Part shown: one piece after another, positions 1-6,371 of the stretch
Layout of the letters: the number at the start of each line of letters is the position of its first letter
How positions within the stretch are numbered: position 1 is the first letter of the stretch
Virus record (IMG/VR): IMGVR_UViG_3300037189_014790
Coordinates: 1-22,043 of that record
Reading direction: 5' to 3' (one strand)
DNA length: 22,043 nt
Source of the DNA: a virus
The notes under the pieces: model-generated
Seen by the model: only the letters and a program-made list of their open reading frames with translations
Database searches by the model: none
Told to the model about the DNA's origin: nothing
Translations under genes and position numbers: made by a program

Positions 1-499
1 AAATCCTTCTGGTGCTGCTGGTGGTGGTGGTGGTGGAGGTGTAGGTGGTGGACATTCAAGAAAAGTTATAGTGTTTACTGGTTCTGATTGGGGATTAACA
101 GTAAATTATGTTTCCAATTCTTCTGGTTCTTTTATTACTTCTGGAACTTATACTATTTCAACCATGTCTGCTTTTGTTGGTTCTAATGGTATTGATGGGA
201 ATGCTGGTGGTACTGGTGGTTCCGGTGGATCAGCTTCTGGTGGCGATACTAATGTAACAGGAACAGCAGGATCAAACAATGTTGGTCCCACTGGTGGTTC
301 CGGTGGTGGTTGTGATACAGGAGGAACTGATCCCGGTGGTGCTGGCCGTGAAGGTGGTGCTACTGGTGAAAATGGTGTGGGTGGTGATGCTCCCGGTGGT
401 GGTGGTGGTGGGGGCGGAAGAAATAATACTGCTTGTTGTCTTCCTAATGGTACTGGTGGTACTGGTGGTTCTCAGCGAGGTACATTTGCATTCACTTAA
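1..499 (+). CDS. glycine-rich tail-fibre/adhesin-like protein, C-terminal part (5' end outside window)
   Basis: The reading frame is open from the first bases of the window (frame beginning at base 2) and ends at TAA 497-499, so the start lies upstream; the GTG at 71 is internal. About 165 residues are visible. They are dominated by Gly with Thr, Ser, Asn and Asp, with runs of Gly-Gly-X that could form stacked polyglycine-II helices, as in the receptor-binding adhesins of some T4-like phages. A short less repetitive stretch (around VIVFTGSDWG and the following Ser/Thr-rich strands) separates two glycine-rich blocks. There is a single Cys in one block and a CC pair near the C-terminus. Its position at the edge of the virion gene cluster fits a tail fibre or tip protein. 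Composition, not homology, drives the call, so another glycine-rich structural protein is possible. Confidence 0.6.
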   Translation, partial: NPSGAAGGGGGGGVGGGHSRKVIVFTGSDWGLTVNYVSNSSGSFITSGTYTISTMSAFVGSNGIDGNAGGTGGSGGSASGGDTNVTGTAGSNNVGPTGGSGGGCDTGGTDPGGAGREGGATGENGVGGDAPGGGGGGGGRNNTACCLPNGTGGTGGSQRGTFAFT

Positions 500-502
500 A
501 CT

Positions 503-919
503 ATGTTAAAAAACAAAGAACTGCCTATTAAAGAAATGAATGTGGTTCAAATAACTCTGGAATATGCAGGAGATAAACTTCCCATGCATACTCATGTTCA
601 CGGAAACATTCATATAACAATTCTTTTAAAAGGAAAATTAAGAATTCATGGTCCTGATTTTGAAACCTTTATTTCTGAAGGTGAAGTTTATGATTTTAAG
701 GAAAATGAATACACTCATGAATTGGTCGCTTTGGTAGATAATACTGTCTTCCTAAATATATCTAAGAAGTATCAATCTAATGAAATGACAGAAGAAGAAT
801 TGAAACTTATGGAAGAACAAAGAAAGCTTGGAGAAATAAGAAATCAAGAATTTCGTCAAATGCAATTGGATATGATAAAAAGAATAGAAGAAGAAGACAG
901 GGCAAAAGGAATCATTTAA
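503..919 (+). CDS. small cupin-fold protein with charged helical tail
   Basis: The product is 138 aa. Residues about 14-88 read as a single cupin barrel: G23, then the histidine cluster MHTHVHG (H29, H31, H33), a Gly at 44 in LLKGKL, a second conserved stretch starting near G60, and H72 in THEL. This matches the cupin metal-binding pattern of His-X-His in motif 1 and His in motif 2. Residues 90-138 are Glu/Lys/Arg-rich and probably form a long helix or coiled coil. It starts 3 bases after the fibre-like gene and its stop abuts the next start, so the three are probably co-transcribed. The nearest GAGG lies about 24 bases upstream, so translation may depend on coupling. Cupins can be enzymes or purely structural, and I cannot tell which this is. 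A virion or fibre-assembly role is inferred from position only. Confidence 0.65.
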   Translation: MLKNKELPIKEMNVVQITLEYAGDKLPMHTHVHGNIHITILLKGKLRIHGPDFETFISEGEVYDFKENEYTHELVALVDNTVFLNISKKYQSNEMTEEELKLMEEQRKLGEIRNQEFRQMQLDMIKRIEEEDRAKGII

Positions 920-1699
920 ATGTATAAAGTTGTAAGGATTGTTATTGGTAAAGGTGATCAAAAAGTAATCCATGAACATTCTAGTCATTATGATTTTCAT
1001 GTAGCCAAAAGAGAATGTTTGAAAGAAACAAATAAATTCAAACAGCACTCTTTTGCAGCATTCAAATCTGGAAGAGTGAGTTTTGATGTTATTTCAGAAG
1101 AAGAATTGCATGAAATTTTTACATCTGATTCTAGAAGATCATTATCAAGAGGTGTTGAAATTGCTAGATCATATGGCAGACAAGCTGCTGATACTGGTAT
1201 GGGAGTAATGTCTGGTGCTCTAGCAGGTGCAGGTGCAGGTGCAATTGCAGGAATTCCTGTTGGTGCTCCCGGTCCAGTTGCTGCTGTTGGTGCTGCTGTT
1301 GGTGCTATTAAAGGTGGACATTGGTTTTCTGATATAGAACATAATTATAGGAAAGATACAAGAAAAAATTGGAAAATTGATGATCATATTAGAAAAAAAT
1401 ATGGAGTGGACGGTATACATGGTCTAAAACTTTTAGATCAAAAAGAAATTGCTTCAAGATATCCTGTTGGTTCAAAAGTAAAAGTAGATACAGGTGATAA
1501 TTTTCCTTCAAGAGTAACTGCTAGAGTTATGGGTTGGGATCATTCAAGAGAACACGGGTTATCCCTAAAAGCTGATGGTGATGATCAAGTTTATACTGGG
1601 TTTCATTCTCATAGAATCATAGGTCATGGATCAAGATATTTTGATCATGATAAGAGTTATGATGATTATAAATCTTTAAAACCTGAAGTTTTGACATAA
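920..1699 (+). CDS. glycine-zipper protein of unknown function
   Basis: The product is 259 aa. I do not recognise a named family. Residues 2-60 look like a small beta-alpha-beta domain ending in DVISEEE. Residues about 95-133 form a Gly/Ala-rich hydrophobic segment with small residues at regular spacing (GALAGAGAGAIAG and on to VGAAVGAIKGG), typical of a glycine-zipper membrane hairpin. Residues about 183-235 read as a beta-rich, possibly SH3-like domain, followed by an Asp/Tyr/Lys tail. The ATG directly follows the stop of the cupin gene, with AAGGA about 10 bases upstream. The order 'small domain then glycine zipper' recurs in the 506-aa protein at 13042-14562. The zipper suggests membrane insertion, perhaps in DNA entry, but this is inference. 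Confidence 0.75.
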   Translation: MYKVVRIVIGKGDQKVIHEHSSHYDFHVAKRECLKETNKFKQHSFAAFKSGRVSFDVISEEELHEIFTSDSRRSLSRGVEIARSYGRQAADTGMGVMSGALAGAGAGAIAGIPVGAPGPVAAVGAAVGAIKGGHWFSDIEHNYRKDTRKNWKIDDHIRKKYGVDGIHGLKLLDQKEIASRYPVGSKVKVDTGDNFPSRVTARVMGWDHSREHGLSLKADGDDQVYTGFHSHRIIGHGSRYFDHDKSYDDYKSLKPEVLT

Positions 1700-1711
1700 G
1701 GACTATGAACA

Positions 1712-2455
1712 ATGGTAACACCAACAACAAGGGCTGAATTCAAAGCATATATTCTTAGACGTTTAGGTGCTCCAGTATTAGAAATCAACATTGATGAAGA
1801 TCAGTTGGATGATCGTATTGATGATGCTCTTAAATATTATGCTGATTATCATTTTGATGGGGTAGAAGAAACTTACTACAAATATCAAGTAACTCCTACA
1901 GACGTAACCAACAAATATATAACTCTTCCAGATAATATTTTAGGTGCAGTTGATGTTTTCAATGCTGGTGATCCTTCCATCCGTACAGGTGATCTTTTCA
2001 ACATCAGATATCAAATTGCTTTGAATGATCTTTACACTCTTACTTCAGTTTCAGTCATTCCTTATTATATGACAAGAATGCATCTTTCTCTTTTGGCTGA
2101 AATTCTAGTTGGTAAATATCCTTTAAGATTTAATAGACACAACCATAAACTTTACATTGACACTGATTGGTCTGCAATTTCTGCAGGAAACTATTTGATT
2201 GTAAAAGCATATCAAGTTATTGATCCTGACACATATTATGGTATTTGGCAAGATCAATGGTTTAAGAAATATGCTACTGCATTAGTCAAAAAACAATGGG
2301 GTGAAAATCTTAAGAAGTTTACTGGAATGACTTTACCCGGAGGTATTCAATTCAATGGTCAAACAATATGGCAAGAAGCTGAAAACGAAATTCAGCAATT
2401 AGAACATGAAATGATTCATTCATATTCACTGCCTGTGCATGACCTAGTGGGATAA
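1712..2455 (+). CDS. 13: neck protein gp13
   Basis: The product is 247 aa. It is recognised as the T4 gp13 family by the N-terminus (LRRLGAPVLEINIDEDQLDD followed by a helix ending in YYADYHFDG), which is very like the gp13 of marine T4-like phages. T4 gp13 is about 309 aa, so this is a shorter form. gp13 and gp14 make the neck that seals the portal after DNA packaging and presents the docking surface for the tail. The ATG at 1712 has TAAGGA ten bases upstream; an ATG at 1705 is out of frame. The late promoter box for gp14 begins inside its last codons. The assignment is supported by gp14 and gp15 following in the T4 order. Confidence 0.9.
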   Translation: MVTPTTRAEFKAYILRRLGAPVLEINIDEDQLDDRIDDALKYYADYHFDGVEETYYKYQVTPTDVTNKYITLPDNILGAVDVFNAGDPSIRTGDLFNIRYQIALNDLYTLTSVSVIPYYMTRMHLSLLAEILVGKYPLRFNRHNHKLYIDTDWSAISAGNYLIVKAYQVIDPDTYYGIWQDQWFKKYATALVKKQWGENLKKFTGMTLPGGIQFNGQTIWQEAENEIQQLEHEMIHSYSLPVHDLVG

Positions 2456-2458
2456 ATA
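2451..2458 (+). promoter_or_regulatory. T4-type late promoter box upstream of gp14
   Basis: GATAAATA has one mismatch at the first base to the T4 late promoter octamer TATAAATA. It overlaps the stop codon of gp13 and lies 30 bases before the gp14 start. T4-like phages read such boxes with a phage sigma (gp55 type) and a sliding-clamp coactivator. A perfect palindrome (2460-2472) follows two bases later, about where the transcript would begin. Confidence 0.5.
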
Positions 2459-2459
2459 T

Positions 2460-2472
2460 GTCACACTGTGAC
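2460..2472 (+). repeat. 13-base perfect palindrome between gp13 and gp14
   Basis: GTCACACTGTGAC reads as GTCACA-C-TGTGAC and is followed by TTTT. As RNA it would form a 5-bp stem with a 3-base loop. It sits immediately downstream of the gp14 late box and upstream of the gp14 Shine-Dalgarno. It could be a weak attenuator, a 5' stabilising hairpin or an operator. The stem is too short for a confident terminator call. Confidence 0.35.
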
Positions 2473-2487
2473 TTTTAGGAAACAATA

Positions 2488-3222
2488 ATGGGCAAATCTA
2501 ATTTAAATGTTTACTTCAATAACTTTAATAGTAGCGGTGAGCAAGATTTAATTGAATCGCTCATTATTGAAAGTATTGGTATATACGGCATGGAATGCTA
2601 CTACTGCCCAAGAACACTTATTAATTATGATAAAGTATATGGAGAAGATTCTATTTCTCAATATTTGTCTTCTTACTATATTCCAATGTACATCAAAAAT
2701 GTACAGGGGTTTGGTGGAGATGGAGATTTTCTTTCCAAGTTCAATCTTCAAATCAGAGATTCAATGATCTTTACAGTAGCAAGAAGATCATTTGCAGATG
2801 AAATTGGATCAGTTGCAAATCTTGACAGACCACAAGAAGGAGATTTGGTTTACTTTCCTTTAAACAACAAAATTTTTGTTATTAAATTTGTTGAGCATGA
2901 ATCAATTTTTTATCAGATGGGCGCTTTACAGGTTTGGGATTTGTCTTGTGAACTTTGGGAATACTCAAATGAAACTCTTTCTACAGGTATTCAGAAAATT
3001 GATCAACTTCAAAAAACATTTGCTTATGATCTAACTTCTTTCTCTATTCTGGCAGAAAATGGTGAAAGAGTATATGCTGAAAGTGGTCACAGCATTGTTT
3101 TGGAAGAATATGATTATGATACTCAAGTTGGACAATATCTAAATGAAAACGATAAATTACAAGAAGAAGTTAACACTTTTCTAGACTTTTCAGAAACCAA
3201 TCCATTTGGTGAGAACGTATAA
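2488..3222 (+). CDS. 14: neck protein gp14
   Basis: The product is 244 aa, close to T4 gp14 (about 256 aa). Family features are the N-terminal segment with NVYFNNF, the conserved ESIGIYGMECYYCPR motif (T4-like gp14 has the same Tyr/Cys-rich motif), the DSMIFTVARR strand and the GDLVYFPLNNKIF strand. gp14 joins gp13 in the neck at the head vertex. It has its own late promoter box at 2451-2458 and a TAGGAAA ribosome-binding site. The final base of its stop is the first base of the gp15 ATG, so gp14 and gp15 are translationally coupled. Confidence 0.9.
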   Translation: MGKSNLNVYFNNFNSSGEQDLIESLIIESIGIYGMECYYCPRTLINYDKVYGEDSISQYLSSYYIPMYIKNVQGFGGDGDFLSKFNLQIRDSMIFTVARRSFADEIGSVANLDRPQEGDLVYFPLNNKIFVIKFVEHESIFYQMGALQVWDLSCELWEYSNETLSTGIQKIDQLQKTFAYDLTSFSILAENGERVYAESGHSIVLEEYDYDTQVGQYLNENDKLQEEVNTFLDFSETNPFGENV

Positions 3223-4268
3223 TGCTCACACATCATTTCTATCACTCAACTATAAGGAAATATGTGGTTCTTTTTGGATCAATGTTCAATGATATTTTCA
3301 TTGATCGTGTAGATTCATCAAACAATGCTGTTACCACAATGAAGGTTCCTATTTCTTATGGACCAAAAGAAAAGTTTCTAGCCAGACTTAATAATGATCC
3401 AACTCTATCCAGACCATTTGCTATGGTTCTTCCAAGAATAGCATTTCAAATAGATTCCATGTATTATGATGGTTCCAGAAAATTAACATCAACTAACAAG
3501 ATTAGGAACACATCAGCAACATCAGAAGATAAATTTAATTACGTTTATAATCCTGTTCCTTATAATTTTAATATCAAATTATATGTGATGGTTAAAAATC
3601 AAGAAGATGGTACAAGAATTCTAGAACAGATTCTACCATTCTTTACTCCTGCATGGACTTCTTCAGTTAACTTAATACCATCCATGAATACCTACATGGA
3701 TATTCCTATAAATCTTGACTCTGTTGAAATGATGGATACTTATGAAAACAATTTTGAAACAAGACGTGCAATCATTTGGACTTTGAACTTCACATTGAAA
3801 GGTTATTTGTTTGGTCCAGTTCATGATACTTCAGTAATCAAAAAGGTTATTGTTAATTTCTATACTCCTGTTGACAACTTCTTTACCTTTAAAGGTGATG
3901 GTAAACTTATAACAAACTCCAATACCAATATAGTAACAGGTATTCAAACAGATTTCACTGTAAAAAACATGGGTGTTGGTGCAAAGCTTTACTATTCAAA
4001 TGGTGTTTATATTGGTGCAGTCAATTCTATTCCAAACACTTCAACCTTATATTTGGTTGCCAATTCACCTTCTCATGCTGTTGAGACGGAATATAGATAT
4101 ACACCAAACACTGTTGTAAATGCAGCTAGAGTAGAAAGAATACAAATCACTCCCGGTTTGACTGCAAATGGTCAACCAACAACCAATTCTTCTCTTTCTA
4201 TAGATTATAATAATATTTCTGCCAATGATAACTATGGATTTATTGTAGAGTTTTTATCTGATGACTAA
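3222..4268 (+). CDS. 15: tail terminator / sheath stabiliser gp15 with extra beta module
   Basis: The product is 348 aa; T4 gp15 is about 272 aa. The N-terminus (THHFYHSTIRKYVVLFGSMF) and the IPINLDSVEMMDTYE and RRAIIWTLNFTLKGYLFGP stretches identify the gp15 family, which caps the tail tube and sheath and joins the tail to the neck. The extra length is largely a block at residues about 222-292, inserted before the usual C-terminal strands (VERIQITPGL onward). That block contains GVGAKLYYSNGVYIGAVNSI, a short beta module that recurs in gp18 of this phage. The start overlaps the gp14 stop by one base and the end overlaps gp16 by 8 bases. The sequence shows no frameshift. Confidence 0.9.
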   Translation: MLTHHFYHSTIRKYVVLFGSMFNDIFIDRVDSSNNAVTTMKVPISYGPKEKFLARLNNDPTLSRPFAMVLPRIAFQIDSMYYDGSRKLTSTNKIRNTSATSEDKFNYVYNPVPYNFNIKLYVMVKNQEDGTRILEQILPFFTPAWTSSVNLIPSMNTYMDIPINLDSVEMMDTYENNFETRRAIIWTLNFTLKGYLFGPVHDTSVIKKVIVNFYTPVDNFFTFKGDGKLITNSNTNIVTGIQTDFTVKNMGVGAKLYYSNGVYIGAVNSIPNTSTLYLVANSPSHAVETEYRYTPNTVVNAARVERIQITPGLTANGQPTTNSSLSIDYNNISANDNYGFIVEFLSDD

Positions 4269-4680
4269 TGATGTAGTGCCTGTTCATAATCAAATTGAAG
4301 AAGTAAATGATAAATTAAAAAAACTTCTTAAGTTTGATTCTGATTTTGAAAAGTCAAGAGAAAATATTATGACTGCTATAGAAACAGGTCAAACTGCTTT
4401 GAATGAAGTTTCTGTGCTTGCAAGTCAATCAGGAAGCTTTAAAGATTATGAAGCACTTTCTCATCTTATAAAAACTTTAATTGATGCCAACAGAACTCTA
4501 CTTGATTTGCATCAAATATCTTCAAAAATAGAAAGTGCCACAGGTTTAGGTAAAAAAGATAAAGATGGTGTTGAACAAATTAAAAATTATGGAAACACCA
4601 ACATCATCATGGTAGGTTCCAGTAAAGATATTTTGTCTTTATTGAACAATAAAAATATCACATTGGAAAATGAAGAATGA
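4261..4680 (+). CDS. 16: small terminase subunit gp16
   Basis: The product is 139 aa; T4 gp16 is about 164 aa. It is mostly helical, with a central helix pair and a C-terminal region containing GLGKKDKDGVEQIKNYGNTN, as in small terminases of marine T4-like phages. It overlaps gp15 by 8 bases and gp17 by 4 bases, the usual coupled arrangement. The small subunit forms a ring that recognises phage DNA and regulates the gp17 motor. The position directly before an unmistakable gp17 is the strongest evidence; the sequence itself is weakly conserved. Confidence 0.82.
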   Translation: MTNDVVPVHNQIEEVNDKLKKLLKFDSDFEKSRENIMTAIETGQTALNEVSVLASQSGSFKDYEALSHLIKTLIDANRTLLDLHQISSKIESATGLGKKDKDGVEQIKNYGNTNIIMVGSSKDILSLLNNKNITLENEE

Positions 4681-6305
4681 CCTACAATGGCAATCTAAAC
4701 CTAAAAAGAACAAATGTCAATCATGAATGGACTGCAGATCAATTAAAAGAATATAAAAAATGTCAAAAATCTGCAAAATATTTTATTGAAACATATGTAA
4801 AAATCATTCATGTTGATCATGGATGGGTTAATTTTAATTTAAGACCTTTTCAAAATAGAATGTTAAAATCTATTGTTGAAAATAGATTTACTATTTGTAA
4901 AGTACCTAGGCAGCAGGGAAAATCAATTCTTGTTGTAGGTATGCTTTTATGGTATATTCTTTTTCATGAAAACTGTGCTGTTGCACTTTTGGCACAGAAA
5001 GGTGAACAGGCTCAAGACTTGTTGTCCCGTTTACAGTTATCATATGAAGCTGTTCCTCATTGGATGCAACAAGGTATCAAGGAATGGAACAAACGTTCTA
5101 TCATTCTTGAAAATGGATCAAAGATTGTTGCATCATCAACTTCTTCTGGTTCAATCCGTGGTAAATCACAAAACATCATTTATCTTGACGAATTTGCTCA
5201 CATTCCTGCACATATTCAAGAAGAATTCTTTACTTCAGTTTATCCAACAATTTCATCTGGTGAATCAACCAAACTAATTATCACATCCACTCCACGTGGT
5301 TTGGACATGTTCTATAAAATTTGGGTTGATTCAGAAAATGGTAGAAACTCATATAACAGAGTTGAAGCACATTGGTCTGAAATTCCCGGTAGAGATGAAA
5401 AGTGGAAACAAGAAACAATCAAGAACACTTCTGAAAGACAGTTCAAACAAGAATTTGAAGTGGAATTCCTTGGTTCTTCTGATACTCTTATTGATGGATC
5501 AACTTTGAGAAGACTTGCTCACAATGATCCTATATCTCTTTCTGCACACCTTAAAGTCTACAATAAACCAGAGCAAGGCAAACCTTATGTGGTCACTGTA
5601 GACGTTGCTGAAGGCACCAACCATGACTGTTCAGCATTTATTGTGTTTGATATGTCTTCCATTCCTTATACTGTTGCTGCAGTTTACAAAAACAATTTAA
5701 TATCTCCTTTAGTGTTTCCTCATATCATTGAAGAAGTGGCTAAAAGATATAATGAAGCCTATGTTCTTGTGGAAACAAACAACATAGGACAACAAGTAGC
5801 AGATATTCTTTTCAGAGATATTGAATATGAATATGTTTTGATGACTGCACCTTCTGGTAAAAACGGTATTCAGATATCCACAGGATTTGGTTCTGGTGCA
5901 AAGGTTGGTGTTAAAACTACAAAACAAACAAAAAGAATTGGATGTTCCAATTTAAAATCTTTGGTTGAAAATGATAAATTATTGGTAAATGATTTTGATA
6001 TCATCTATGAACTGTCAAGATTTACCCTACAAGCAGGGTCTTATAAAGCAGAAGGTGATGGATATGATGATTTGGCTATGTGTTGTGTCATGTTTGGCTG
6101 GTTTCAGCAACAACAATTTGCAAAAGACTTAACAAACACTGATTTAAGAGCAAATCTATATAATAGTAATGCTGATAGTATAGAATCTGATCTTATACCT
6201 GTAGGAGAATACAATTCTGGAAAAGACACAAGAGAAACTGATTTGGTAGTAGACTTAGTAAATGATGATTTTGATAAATGGTTCAGAGATGATGTACCTG
6301 CATAG
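4677..6305 (+). CDS. 17: large terminase subunit gp17 (packaging ATPase and nuclease)
   Basis: The product is 542 aa; T4 gp17 is about 610 aa. The N-terminal ATPase has Walker A PRQQGKS at 77-83, Walker B IIYLDE at 167-172 and the coupling motif TSTPRG at 203-208. The C-terminal RNase H-like nuclease has its expected acidic residues: D309 in VTVDVAEG, E366 in LVETNN, and D464/D465 in DGYDDLA. All key catalytic positions appear intact. The protein docks on portal gp20, translocates DNA into the prohead and cuts at headful. It overlaps gp16 by 4 bases. The reading frame is uninterrupted and has no intron or intein, although gp17 is a common intron or intein target in other phages. Confidence 0.97.
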   Translation: MTYNGNLNLKRTNVNHEWTADQLKEYKKCQKSAKYFIETYVKIIHVDHGWVNFNLRPFQNRMLKSIVENRFTICKVPRQQGKSILVVGMLLWYILFHENCAVALLAQKGEQAQDLLSRLQLSYEAVPHWMQQGIKEWNKRSIILENGSKIVASSTSSGSIRGKSQNIIYLDEFAHIPAHIQEEFFTSVYPTISSGESTKLIITSTPRGLDMFYKIWVDSENGRNSYNRVEAHWSEIPGRDEKWKQETIKNTSERQFKQEFEVEFLGSSDTLIDGSTLRRLAHNDPISLSAHLKVYNKPEQGKPYVVTVDVAEGTNHDCSAFIVFDMSSIPYTVAAVYKNNLISPLVFPHIIEEVAKRYNEAYVLVETNNIGQQVADILFRDIEYEYVLMTAPSGKNGIQISTGFGSGAKVGVKTTKQTKRIGCSNLKSLVENDKLLVNDFDIIYELSRFTLQAGSYKAEGDGYDDLAMCCVMFGWFQQQQFAKDLTNTDLRANLYNSNADSIESDLIPVGEYNSGKDTRETDLVVDLVNDDFDKWFRDDVPA

Positions 6306-6319
6306 GAAAATCTGAAATC

Positions 6320-6327
6320 AATAAATA
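6320..6327 (+). promoter_or_regulatory. T4-type late promoter box upstream of gp18
   Basis: AATAAATA has one mismatch (first base) to TATAAATA. It lies in the 66-base gp17-gp18 gap, 45 bases before the gp18 start. A perfect 12-base palindrome TTAGTATACTAA (6346-6357) lies between this box and the strong Shine-Dalgarno. Confidence 0.5.
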
Positions 6328-6345
6328 TAAAGATAATTCTTTTAT

Positions 6346-6357
6346 TTAGTATACTAA
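6346..6357 (+). repeat. 12-base perfect palindrome in the gp18 leader
   Basis: TTAGTATACTAA is a perfect inverted repeat with no spacer. It lies in the predicted 5' untranslated region of gp18, two bases before GGAGG. It is AT-rich, so a weak operator, an mRNA feature or chance are all possible. Confidence 0.3.
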
Positions 6358-6359
6358 TC

Positions 6360-6371
6360 GGAGGTTTTTAA
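6360..6371 (+). promoter_or_regulatory. strong ribosome-binding site of gp18
   Basis: GGAGG at 6360-6364 is followed by an AT-only spacer (TTTTTAA) and then ATG at 6372. This resembles the leaders of gp22 and gp23 and fixes the gp18 start. It is consistent with the high expression expected for the sheath. Confidence 0.7.

Noticed and set aside
279-509. Long Val/Leu-rich ORF overlapping the glycine-rich gene
   Set aside because: It is the out-of-frame reading of GGT repeats (GTG/GTT giving Val) and a shadow of the real frame.
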